In this document: piece after piece, positions 6,263 through 12,186 of the stretch
Numbering within the stretch: the stretch's first letter is position 1
Layout of the letters: every line of letters begins with the position of its first letter
Assembly (NCBI GenBank): GCA_050946655.1
Contig: JBMNVE010000042.1
Span: 1-16,746, forward strand
Length of the DNA: 16,746 bases
Direction of reading: 5' to 3'
Origin: JAXGRD01 sp050946655
GTDB taxonomy: Bacteria > Bacillota > Clostridia > Peptostreptococcales > Anaerovoracaceae
Position numbers and translations under genes: made by a program
Notes under the pieces: generated by a model
What the model saw: the letters and a program-made list of their open reading frames with translations, nothing else
What the model was told of the DNA's origin: nothing
Database searches by the model: none

Positions 6263-7357
6263 TTACCGCCAACTGCTTTGGCAGTTGGTGCCGGGATTTC
6301 GGCACCCGATTTTCTTCAGTTTATACTGCAAGGTCTGTCTTTTTATCCCCATTTTTTCTGCTGACTTTGAAATATTTCCATGGTTTTTCGATAAGATCCG
6401 GCATATGATTTCCTGCTCCACCTCTTCCAGTTTTTCTGTAAGGGTCAGACCGTTTAAGTCATATAGGCCGGAGTACATTTCCGGTGGTGTGGAAAAGCTG
6501 AACTGGATGTGTTCTCTTTGGATGATATTATCTTCACCCATCATGGCCAGGGAAGCGATGATCACGTTCTCCAGTTCTCGTACATTGCCGTAATAATCAT
6601 GATCTAAAAGTTTTTCCTTTGCTTCATCGGAAAACCGTATGTCCGGGTTGCTTCCGTGCTTTTTCACAAATTCCTTTGCCAGGAGGGGAATGTCGTTCTT
6701 TCTGTCCCGCAGGGGGATCAAATCTAAAGAGATCGCGTTAAGGCGGTAATAAAGATCCTTCCGAAAGGAGCCCTGAGCGATCAATTGTTCCAGGGGCTCG
6801 TTGCAAGTTGCGATGATCCGCACATCAACGGGGATGTCCTTTGTGTCCCCCACTCTGCGAATGTATTTTTCTTGCAGAACGCGGAGCAGCTTGCTTTGGA
6901 GAGCATAGGGCATGGCACTGATCTCATCCAGTAGAAGTGTTCCTCCGGAGGCCTGTTCAAATAAGCCGGGACGATCAATGGCACCGGTAAAGCTACCTTT
7001 TACAGCCCCAAACAATATGCTTTCTAGAAGGCTTTCGGGGAAAGCGGCACAGTTCTGGGCGAGAAAGGGCTTGTTTTTTCGTGCGCCCTCAAAATGGATG
7101 CTTTGGGCAAAGAGTTCTTTTCCCGTTCCCGTCTCACCGTAGATGAGGACGGGGAAGCTGTTTTTCGCTATTTTCTTTGTTTTTTTGATCAAGGCGCGAA
7201 AGTTTTCTTCTTCACCGATCAGGTTGCTCAGGTTATAGGTTCTGACTTTTCCGCAACTCAACGGGCCATATTCCTCTCGCAGACGATCGGACCGTATGGG
7301 GCTTGAGGAACGGCCGGGAAATTCTCCTACCAAATGCTTATAATCGATTTTTTGCAT
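6263..7357 (-). CDS. Sigma-54-dependent transcriptional activator without a sensor domain
   Basis: A bacterial enhancer-binding protein of 364 residues that should hydrolyse ATP to open sigma-54 promoters. The start chosen is the ATG at 7357, which has GGAGGG 5 bases upstream; an ATG at 7381 in the same frame lacks a site. Only about 45 residues precede the AAA+ domain, too few for a PAS, GAF, ACT or receiver domain. Walker A is GETGTGKE (74-81). The sigma-54 contact loop is GSFTGA (121-126) instead of the usual GAFTGA. Walker B is LLLDEI (141-146). The C-terminus ends in a Fis-type helix-turn-helix (ISKSAEKMGIKRQTLQYKLKKIG). A 12-residue cysteine-containing tail beyond it is encoded across two inverted repeats. 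It most likely drives the promoter at 6157-6172. Its ATG lies 24 bases after the stop of the small membrane protein gene, so the two are co-transcribed. Confidence 0.93.
   Translation of the reverse strand: MQKIDYKHLVGEFPGRSSSPIRSDRLREEYGPLSCGKVRTYNLSNLIGEEENFRALIKKTKKIAKNSFPVLIYGETGTGKELFAQSIHFEGARKNKPFLAQNCAAFPESLLESILFGAVKGSFTGAIDRPGLFEQASGGTLLLDEISAMPYALQSKLLRVLQEKYIRRVGDTKDIPVDVRIIATCNEPLEQLIAQGSFRKDLYYRLNAISLDLIPLRDRKNDIPLLAKEFVKKHGSNPDIRFSDEAKEKLLDHDYYGNVRELENVIIASLAMMGEDNIIQREHIQFSFSTPPEMYSGLYDLNGLTLTEKLEEVEQEIICRILSKNHGNISKSAEKMGIKRQTLQYKLKKIGCRNPGTNCQSSWR
6269..6306. promoter_or_regulatory. Two adjacent dyads, candidate activator-binding sites
   Basis: CCAACTGC-tttg-GCAGTTGG (6269-6288) is a perfect 8-bp dyad. 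GGTGCCG-ggattt-CGGCACC (6287-6306) is a perfect 7-bp dyad directly beside it. Their centres lie about 134 and 152 bases upstream of the predicted sigma-54 start, the usual distance for enhancer sites. Both lie inside the last codons of the activator gene. Neither is followed by a T run. The two dyads differ in sequence, so at most one may be the site; other explanations are RNA structure or a small repeat element. Confidence 0.4.
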
Positions 7358-7381
7358 TGGATCCCTCCAAATAACCACCAT

Positions 7382-7549
7382 TTATTTCCCTTCCTTATCC
7401 CTTTTCCTATAAAGGGTAAGTCCGGTCAATAAAATCCCTACGGCGAACAATAAATATGCCGGCCCTGCAGGAAGGCCCTTTACGGTCACGTTCATTGCTG
7501 CCACATAGCCGATCCCCCAAAGATAAAAGAGGGCTGCAACGTAAATCAT
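7382..7549 (-). CDS. Small two-helix membrane protein, 55 residues
   Basis: An unrecognised 55-residue protein. AAGGAG (7557-7562) lies 7 bases before its ATG, a strong ribosome site, and its TAA is followed 24 bases later by the activator's ATG. Two hydrophobic segments are visible, about residues 3-18 (VAALFYLWGIGYVAA) and 28-46 (AGPAYLLFAVGILLTGLTL), joined by a short polar loop. The C-terminal tail is basic and charged (YRKRDKEGK), which favours a cytoplasmic C-terminus. It is transcribed from the promoter at 7594-7622, first in an operon with the sigma-54 activator. Two readings are possible: a permease accessory protein, or a membrane partner that controls the sensorless activator. The context suggests the second but nothing in the sequence proves it. 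Confidence 0.75.
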   Translation of the reverse strand: MIYVAALFYLWGIGYVAAMNVTVKGLPAGPAYLLFAVGILLTGLTLYRKRDKEGK

Positions 7550-7593
7550 GAGAATGCTCCTTCCCGGACACAGATGAGAAATGGTCTACATAC

Positions 7594-7645
7594 ATTTTAC
7601 AACAACTGTTGGTTGTTGTAAATGACTAATAATTAGTTTTACTAT
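7594..7645. promoter_or_regulatory. Divergent promoters with a shared operator
   Basis: TTTACAACAAC (7596-7606) and GTTGTTGTAAA (7612-7622) make a perfect 11-bp inverted repeat with a 5-base centre. The minus-strand promoter is TTTACA (7617-7622), spacer 17, TAAAAT (7594-7599), so its two boxes lie in the two arms of the repeat. The plus-strand promoter is TTGTAA (7616-7621), spacer 18, TACTAT (7640-7645), with its -35 in the right arm. A protein bound to the repeat would block both. The XRE regulator encoded immediately to the right is the obvious candidate, giving autoregulation plus control of the membrane protein and sigma-54 activator. Confidence 0.75.
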
Positions 7646-7692
7646 TTGCACTACTTGATTGTTATTATGATAAAAAGGAGAATGCTTGAGGA

Positions 7693-8022
7693 ATGATAAA
7701 AAATCTAAAAACGTTGAGGGGGAAAAAGGACATCAGCCAGAAGCAACTGGCTGAGGAGATTTCCGTTAGTCAGCAATCGATAAATAAATATGAAAATCAC
7801 GATGTAGAGCCGGATATCAGTACATTGATCAGGATGGCGGATTTCTTTGATGTTTCCGTAGATTATTTGATCGGGAACACCGATGTGGACAGGAAAGTGG
7901 AAAGGGTGGAACCCTATGATTTAAATGCAGAAGAAGCTGCACTCATTGAAGACTACAGATCCCTTCGAAAAAGGGAGAAAGCCAGTATCCGTAGCGTGAT
8001 CAAAAACTTCAAGGCGAAATGA
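7693..8022 (+). CDS. XRE-family (Cro/cI-type) transcriptional regulator
   Basis: A 109-residue DNA-binding protein. The N-terminal 60 or so residues form an HTH_3 domain with the usual ISQKQLAEEISVSQQSINKYE helix-turn-helix at about 18-38, followed by PDISTLIRMADFFDVSVDYLIG, the standard end of this domain. The C-terminal 45 residues are charged and probably helical (EEAALIEDYRSLRKREKASI) and could serve dimerisation; no ligand domain is seen. The nearest good ribosome site, AAAGGAG (7674-7680), is 12 bases from the ATG, longer than usual. It is transcribed away from the membrane protein and activator operon and very likely binds the inverted repeat at 7596-7622. Composition matches its neighbours and no phage genes are nearby. 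Confidence 0.92.
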   Translation: MIKNLKTLRGKKDISQKQLAEEISVSQQSINKYENHDVEPDISTLIRMADFFDVSVDYLIGNTDVDRKVERVEPYDLNAEEAALIEDYRSLRKREKASIRSVIKNFKAK

Positions 8023-8038
8023 GCCCTTTTAAATGGGC
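8023..8038. terminator. Short palindrome between convergent genes
   Basis: GCCC (8023-8026) and GGGC (8035-8038) flank an AT palindrome, giving a nearly self-complementary 16-base element in the 24-base gap between the XRE stop and the cardiolipin synthase stop. It could act as a bidirectional weak terminator, but no T run follows on either strand. Confidence 0.3.
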
Positions 8039-8046
8039 CACGCCGT

Positions 8047-9582
8047 CTACATCAGCGGAGCGATCAATCGCAGGGCTCTGCCGGCAAACCTCTTCCAAAG
8101 GGGGAATCGCCGGCAGTCTTTTATTGTGATCAACTGACATTCTGCTAAAGTTCTTTGGTAATCTTCTTCAATTTCAAAAACCACCGGGTGATCGTAGATG
8201 AATGCACCGCACTCAAAGTGGAGGTAGAGGCTGCGGTAATCCAGGTTTGTAGTGCCCACTACCGCTTTCTTGCCATCGGCAACAAAAGTCTTGGCGTGGA
8301 CAAAACCGGGAGTGTATTCATATATTTTTACGCCGGCATTGATCAGTTTTGGGTAATATGTCCTCCCCAAAAGATAGGCATATGCCTTGTCCGGGATGTG
8401 GGGCATCATGATAGCCGTGTCTACACCACGTTTTGCCGCATACTGCAATGCCGTGATGGTCTCGTTGTCCAAGATCAAATAAGGGGTCATGATGTGAACA
8501 TAGTCCTCCGCGCCGTAGATCATATCCAGGTAGATATGGGCGGCGACGGTCTGGTCATCAAAGGGGTTGTCCCCGTAGGGCATGACAAAGCCTGTCTCCC
8601 GGGTTTGAGGCGGATGGATAAGGTAGGAAGCATAGTCCGGATCATCTTCTCCCTCGTGCCAAAGCTCCAAAAAAATGGTGGTGAAGCCGTCCACTGCAGG
8701 CCCGTCCATCCGGATAGCGTTATCCTTCCAGTGGCCGTACTTTTCCTTATGGTTGATGTACTCATCAGCCAGGTTCAGGCCTCCGGTATAGGCCACCTTT
8801 CCATCGATCACGGCGATCTTTCGGTGATCCCGATTGTTCTGCACAGTTGAAAGGAGAGGTTTAGCCTTGAGAAAAGGCCGAGAGTCGATGCCCCGTGCCG
8901 CCAATTCCCGGGGAAATGTTGCCGGAAGGGTAGTCAGTGAGCCGATGCCGTCATAGAGGACCCGCACCTCAACACCTGCGGCTGCTCGTTCTGCCAGGAC
9001 ATCTTCAATGGTATCCCACATCTTCCCCCGCTCGATTATGAAGTACTCTAAAAAAATGAAATCCTTGGCATTGGCCAGATCCACCAGGAGCTGCTGCCAC
9101 ATATCTTCTCCCAAGGGAAAGTAAGTAATATCCTCTGCCGGGTATATGGGAATGCCGCAGCAGGATTTGTTGTAAAGGGAAAGATTGGCAACAGGCCGGT
9201 GAGATGCGGAAAGATAGGCAAGGATCTCCGGGTCTTGCGGGTTGAGAAGAGAGGTCTGCTCCTCAATGTGCTGAAGTTTTTTGCTGATCCTGCGGACCCC
9301 CGGTTGCAACTGGACGAACAGAAACAAAAAAGCACCAAAAACCGGGACGGCAAGCATGGGAATGATCCAAGCCAGCTTAAATGCAGGGTTTTGTTCTCTA
9401 TTGATGATGTACACCACCAGGAAAAAGCCGATGGCGGTGGAGACGGCGGAGTAATATCTGGCGGTTTCTGCCGTGAAAACAAACAGCACGCCCAGCAGGC
9501 CAAGCTGAATCAGTAGCAATGCGACAAAGATCACCGTCCTGCCAAAGAAAACCTGTTGTGTCTTTACATGTTGCTTACCCAT
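8047..9582 (-). CDS. cls: Cardiolipin synthase
   Basis: A 511-residue phospholipase-D-superfamily enzyme that joins two phosphatidylglycerol molecules into cardiolipin and glycerol at the cytoplasmic membrane. Three N-terminal hydrophobic segments are visible (about 15-37, 47-60 and 69-92), one more than the two usually drawn for this family. Both HKD motifs are intact: HRKIAVIDGKVAYTGGLN (His253, Lys255, Asp260) and HAKTFVADGKKAVVGTTNLD (His429, Lys431, Asp436). AAAGGAG lies 7 bases before the ATG. It has its own sigma-A-type promoter at 9602-9630, ends 24 bases from the convergent XRE gene and shows no functional link to its neighbours. Confidence 0.95.
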   Translation of the reverse strand: MGKQHVKTQQVFFGRTVIFVALLLIQLGLLGVLFVFTAETARYYSAVSTAIGFFLVVYIINREQNPAFKLAWIIPMLAVPVFGAFLFLFVQLQPGVRRISKKLQHIEEQTSLLNPQDPEILAYLSASHRPVANLSLYNKSCCGIPIYPAEDITYFPLGEDMWQQLLVDLANAKDFIFLEYFIIERGKMWDTIEDVLAERAAAGVEVRVLYDGIGSLTTLPATFPRELAARGIDSRPFLKAKPLLSTVQNNRDHRKIAVIDGKVAYTGGLNLADEYINHKEKYGHWKDNAIRMDGPAVDGFTTIFLELWHEGEDDPDYASYLIHPPQTRETGFVMPYGDNPFDDQTVAAHIYLDMIYGAEDYVHIMTPYLILDNETITALQYAAKRGVDTAIMMPHIPDKAYAYLLGRTYYPKLINAGVKIYEYTPGFVHAKTFVADGKKAVVGTTNLDYRSLYLHFECGAFIYDHPVVFEIEEDYQRTLAECQLITIKDCRRFPLWKRFAGRALRLIAPLM

Positions 9583-9601
9583 CGTTCGTCTCCTTTATCC
9601 C

Positions 9602-9630
9602 ATTATACGAAGGACAGGGAAGTAGGTCAA
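9602..9630 (-). promoter_or_regulatory. Sigma-A-type promoter of cls
   Basis: On the minus strand TTGACC (9625-9630) is followed after 17 bases by TATAAT (9602-9607). The expected start is about 13 bases ahead of the ATG, so the leader is very short and consists mainly of the ribosome site. Confidence 0.8.
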
Positions 9631-9679
9631 TTCTCGCTTATGATAGGAATTGCCAATTGGTTGCTGTTGCAGTAAACTG

Positions 9680-9709
9680 TTCACAAAGACTCATCGCAGA
9701 AAATAGAAT
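9680..9709 (+). promoter_or_regulatory. Sigma-A-type promoter of the agmatinase gene
   Basis: TTCACA (9680-9685) and TAGAAT (9704-9709) are spaced by 18 bases, placing the start of transcription near 9716, about 28 bases before the ATG. It is divergent from the cls promoter, with about 50 bases between the two -35 boxes. Confidence 0.6.
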
Positions 9710-9743
9710 TTAGGTATAGCGTGTATAGAAGGGAGAAGAGGAA

Positions 9744-10673
9744 ATGCTGAAAAAAGATAGATTTGCCATGGATAAGGGTGCTTGGTGTGGCCTTAACCGG
9801 CCGGAGATAGAGGAAAAGGATGCCGATGTAGTTGTCTTTGGGGTTCCCTTCGACGGTGGGGTAAGCTATCGCTCCGGTGCGGCCCAAGGCCCCGGGATCC
9901 TTCGGGAGAACACCTTTAGCTCATCCCCCTTTACGGAAAACTTCGAGAGCCTCCGTCGCCTGGCCGTTTATGATGCCGGAGATTTTGCGGGGGAAGAGAG
10001 AGATGCTCTCTTTGAAGAAGTTTCAGACTATGTCTGTCAGCTAGTGAAAGATGGGGTTTTCTTCACCGCCGTAGGAGGAGACCACTCCGTGACCATTCCC
10101 ATTGAGGCGGGGATCGATAGGGCGCTGGATCAGGAATTGGGTATCATCCACATCGATGCTCACTTCGATCTTTGCGACTCCTTGGGCGGAGATCCTCTCT
10201 CCCATGGCTCCGTCCAGAGAAGAGCGCTGGAACTGGATAATGTCAGTGGGACCAACAACCTGTACTTTGTGGGGATTCGATCCATTGAAGCTGACGAATA
10301 CGATTTTAAGAAGGACAGGGTGATCCAGGTTTACAGTGCCAAGGCCTGTCATCGCTTGGGCATAGATCAGGTGGCTAGAGATGTGGTGGAAAAGATGAGC
10401 AAATTTAAGAAGGTCTACATCACCGTGGATATCGACTGCTTGGACCCTGCATTTGCTGCGGGTACGGGGACGCCCCAGTTCGGCGGCCTGTACAGCAGGC
10501 AGCTTTTGGACCTTTTGGAAGAGTTGTTCAGAAGCCTTCCCATCATCGGCTTCGATGTGGTGGAAGTGGCACCGCCCCTGGACCCATCTCTTACGTCCAT
10601 GTTTGCGGCGAGGAAGATCATCACCGAGTGCTGGGGCTATCAGGCCAGAAAGATGGGGAAATTAGGGGAATAA
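9744..10673 (+). CDS. speB: Agmatinase-type ureohydrolase
   Basis: A 309-residue ureohydrolase-superfamily enzyme with the complete binuclear manganese site: His114 in GGDHS, Asp138, His140 and Asp142 in DAHFD, and Asp229 and Asp231 in DIDCLDP. The segment DPAFAAGTGTPQFGG after the last motif follows the agmatinase pattern (DPAFAPGTGTP) rather than that of arginase, so hydrolysis of agmatine to putrescine and urea is the best reading. Guanidinobutyrase or a related guanidino-hydrolase remains possible. AAGGGAG lies 8 bases before the ATG. It stands alone between cls and the ribosomal-protein operon; the next promoter begins only 13 bases after its stop and no terminator is seen between, so read-through into rplM is likely. 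Confidence 0.88.
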   Translation: MLKKDRFAMDKGAWCGLNRPEIEEKDADVVVFGVPFDGGVSYRSGAAQGPGILRENTFSSSPFTENFESLRRLAVYDAGDFAGEERDALFEEVSDYVCQLVKDGVFFTAVGGDHSVTIPIEAGIDRALDQELGIIHIDAHFDLCDSLGGDPLSHGSVQRRALELDNVSGTNNLYFVGIRSIEADEYDFKKDRVIQVYSAKACHRLGIDQVARDVVEKMSKFKKVYITVDIDCLDPAFAAGTGTPQFGGLYSRQLLDLLEELFRSLPIIGFDVVEVAPPLDPSLTSMFAARKIITECWGYQARKMGKLGE

Positions 10674-10686
10674 GGGCAAAAATCGT

Positions 10687-10715
10687 TTGACATTGGCGGG
10701 GCCATCATATAGAAT
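10687..10715 (+). promoter_or_regulatory. Strong sigma-A-type promoter of rplM-rpsI
   Basis: A consensus TTGACA (10687-10692), a 17-base spacer and TAGAAT (10710-10715). The start is expected near 10722, leaving an untranslated leader of about 140 bases before the L13 ATG. Confidence 0.85.
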
Positions 10716-10721
10716 ATCTTC

Positions 10722-10862
10722 GTGTCGCACGCTAGGATGGAAAACTGTCCGGGGCAAGCGAAACTAAAGGATTTAGTTATGTCGAAACCGATCTTCTCAC
10801 GGATCCCAGTAGGCAGCACCGAAACCGATCGAAAGATCCCAGTAGGTAGGAAGGAAAGTGAA
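10722..10862 (+). ncRNA. Structured, repeat-containing leader of the L13-S9 mRNA
   Basis: The long leader has three visible elements. A 7-bp hairpin AACTAAA-gga-TTTAGTT sits at 10762-10778. Two tandem copies follow of a unit made of GAAACCGATC, a short spacer and GATCCCAGTAGG (10784-10813 and 10821-10846). In the second copy the spacer is GAAA, so GATC-GAAA-GATC can fold into a stem with a GNRA tetraloop. Autoregulatory L13 leaders are known in Firmicutes (an Rfam family exists), so L13 feedback is a reasonable guess, but I could not match a consensus. An in-frame ATG at 10722 could extend the protein by 47 residues; this is rejected because the sequence is leader-like. Confidence 0.5.
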
Positions 10863-11291
10863 ATGAAATCATTTATTGCAAAACCTCATGAAGTGGAGCG
10901 CAAATGGTATATCATCGATGCAGAGGGAAAGACTCTGGGTCGTATGGCATCCGAAGCAGCAGCCATCCTCAGAGGAAAGAGAAAGGTAACTTACACGCCT
11001 CACGTTGACTGCGGTGACTATGTGATCATCATCAACGCGGAGAAGGTTGCTGTAACCGGCAAGAAGAGAAAAGAAAAGATCTACAAGAGACACACCGGAT
11101 ATCCCGGCGGTCTCAAAGAAGTGACCTTTGAGCAGGTGATGGAGAAGCACCCGACAGAAGTGGTCAGACATGCGGTAAAGGGAATGATGCCCACAGGCAA
11201 GCTTGGCAGACAGATGTACAAGAAGTTGAAGGTTTATGCAGGGCCGGATCACGACCATGCAGCGCAGAAGCCTGAAGTTTTGGATATTTAA
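10863..11291 (+). CDS. rplM: 50S ribosomal protein L13
   Basis: A 142-residue protein of standard L13 length that binds 23S rRNA early in large-subunit assembly. The start at 10863 follows an AGGAAGG site and gives the normal N-terminus MKSFIAKPHEVERKWYIIDA. Family marks include TLGRMASEAAAILRGK, YTPHVDCGDYVIIINAEKV, HTGYPGGLK and the basic GMMPTGKLGRQMYKKLKVY segment. It is followed 18 bases later by rpsI, the gene order conserved across bacteria, and shares the promoter at 10687-10715. Confidence 0.98.
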   Translation: MKSFIAKPHEVERKWYIIDAEGKTLGRMASEAAAILRGKRKVTYTPHVDCGDYVIIINAEKVAVTGKKRKEKIYKRHTGYPGGLKEVTFEQVMEKHPTEVVRHAVKGMMPTGKLGRQMYKKLKVYAGPDHDHAAQKPEVLDI

Positions 11292-11309
11292 GGAAGGGAG
11301 GAATCAAAA

Positions 11310-11705
11310 ATGGCAAAAATGCAGTATTTCGGCACAGGCCGAAGAAAATCTTCCGTTGCTAGAGTAAGATTAATCCCCGGAAAAGGCAATATCACTGTCA
11401 ATAAGAAGCCTTTGGATGAGTATCTAGCACTGGAAATCGTAAAGAGAGAGGTAAAGAGACCTTTCGAGATCGCAGGATGTGAAGGCAAGTTCGACGTGAT
11501 CGCTACCGTAACCGGCGGCGGATACACAGGACAGGCCGGTGCCCTGAGACACGGCATTGCAAGAGCACTTTGTCAGGCCGACAGAGATGCATACAGAGCT
11601 AGTCTGAAATCCGCAGGATTCTTGACAAGAGACTCCAGGATGAAGGAAAGAAAGAAGTACGGATTGAAAAAAGCAAGAAGAGCTTCCCAGTTCTCCAAGC
11701 GTTAA
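11310..11705 (+). CDS. rpsI: 30S ribosomal protein S9
   Basis: A 131-residue S9 of normal length. It starts MAKMQYFGTGRRKSSVARVR, has the GGGYTGQAGALRHGIARAL core and ends with the conserved basic tail KKYGLKKARRASQFSKR that reaches the P-site tRNA. GGGAGG lies 8 bases before the ATG. It is the second and last gene of the operon, closed by the terminator at 11732-11758. Confidence 0.98.
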   Translation: MAKMQYFGTGRRKSSVARVRLIPGKGNITVNKKPLDEYLALEIVKREVKRPFEIAGCEGKFDVIATVTGGGYTGQAGALRHGIARALCQADRDAYRASLKSAGFLTRDSRMKERKKYGLKKARRASQFSKR

Positions 11706-11731
11706 TATCGATTCACCATACGGATTACCCG

Positions 11732-11758
11732 AAGACACCTCGAAAGGGGTGTCTTTTT
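11732..11758 (+). terminator. Intrinsic terminator of rplM-rpsI
   Basis: AAGACACC (11732-11739) pairs perfectly with GGTGTCTT (11748-11755), with an 8-base loop and a TTTTT tract at 11754-11758. A near-identical copy occurs at 13982-14006. Confidence 0.92.
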
Positions 11759-11848
11759 CGTGATCTTTCCTCGTGTTCCTGATGAGGAGAGAAGGCGGAA
11801 GCAGGTATCGAGAAAATTAAAGTTATTATTCCAATCACCGGTTCGGTA

Positions 11849-11857
11849 TGATATAAT
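11849..11857 (+). promoter_or_regulatory. Extended -10 promoter of the zinc-ribbon/YARHG gene
   Basis: TGA-TATAAT at 11849-11857 is a consensus extended -10 element. The matching -35 position (TTCCAA, 17 bases upstream) is poor, as is common for extended -10 promoters. Transcription should start near 11864, about 80 bases before the ATG. Confidence 0.65.
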
Positions 11858-11943
11858 GGCATGGTAATGATAGGCAAGATCGGTTTAAACCTAAGTTCTC
11901 CAGGGCCGATTTGCGAGTTATCGGAGACAGAAAGAGGTAAGAG

Positions 11944-12186
11944 ATGTTTTGTCAAAAGTGTGGAACCCATCTGGATGATGGTGTTTTGTATTGTCCGTCT
12001 TGTGGACGTGGTGTGAGAGATGGAACTGAGCCGATGCGGGCAATGCAGGAGAAGAAGCCTCCCATGGGTAAAAAGTGGATTATACTGTTGGCGGTGGCAG
12101 GGACCGTTATTTTGGCCCTGGCTGTCGCTTTTTTTCTGCTCTGGTTTTTCGAGGAGACAAGGAGGCCGATACCTCTTCTCCCGTAA
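11944..12186 (+). CDS. Zinc-ribbon membrane protein, N-terminal part (gene frameshifted)
   Basis: An 80-codon open frame beginning with a zinc ribbon (MFCQKCG and YCPSCG; Cys3, Cys6, Cys17 and Cys20), a charged linker, and one membrane segment at about residues 45-68 (WIILLAVAGTVILALAVAFFLLWFF). It then runs out after 12 residues with no resemblance to a domain. Proteins of this type normally continue outside the membrane into another domain, and that continuation lies in the -1 frame from 12135 onward. The two frames meet exactly at a run of seven T (12129-12135); eight T would restore one protein of about 350 residues. A GAGGT site precedes the ATG by about 5 bases. This is therefore the first half of a broken gene, or of a gene read by -1 slippage, or of one hit by a homopolymer sequencing error. 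Confidence 0.8.
   Translation: MFCQKCGTHLDDGVLYCPSCGRGVRDGTEPMRAMQEKKPPMGKKWIILLAVAGTVILALAVAFFLLWFFEETRRPIPLLP

Noticed and set aside
7407..7595. Minus-strand open frame of 62 codons
   Set aside because: The overlapping 55-codon frame at 7382-7549 has a better ribosome site, a coherent two-helix product and ends just before the activator start.
8155..8850. Plus-strand open frame of 231 codons
   Set aside because: It is antisense to the catalytic half of cardiolipin synthase, which has both HKD motifs.
10722..10862. 47-residue N-terminal extension of L13
   Set aside because: L13 has its normal start and length from 10863; the upstream part is promoter-proximal leader with tandem repeats.
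12151..12180. Stem downstream of the T7 run as proof of programmed -1 frameshifting
   Set aside because: It is weak (7 bp, one wobble, 16-base loop) and begins 15 bases after the slippery site, outside the usual spacing.
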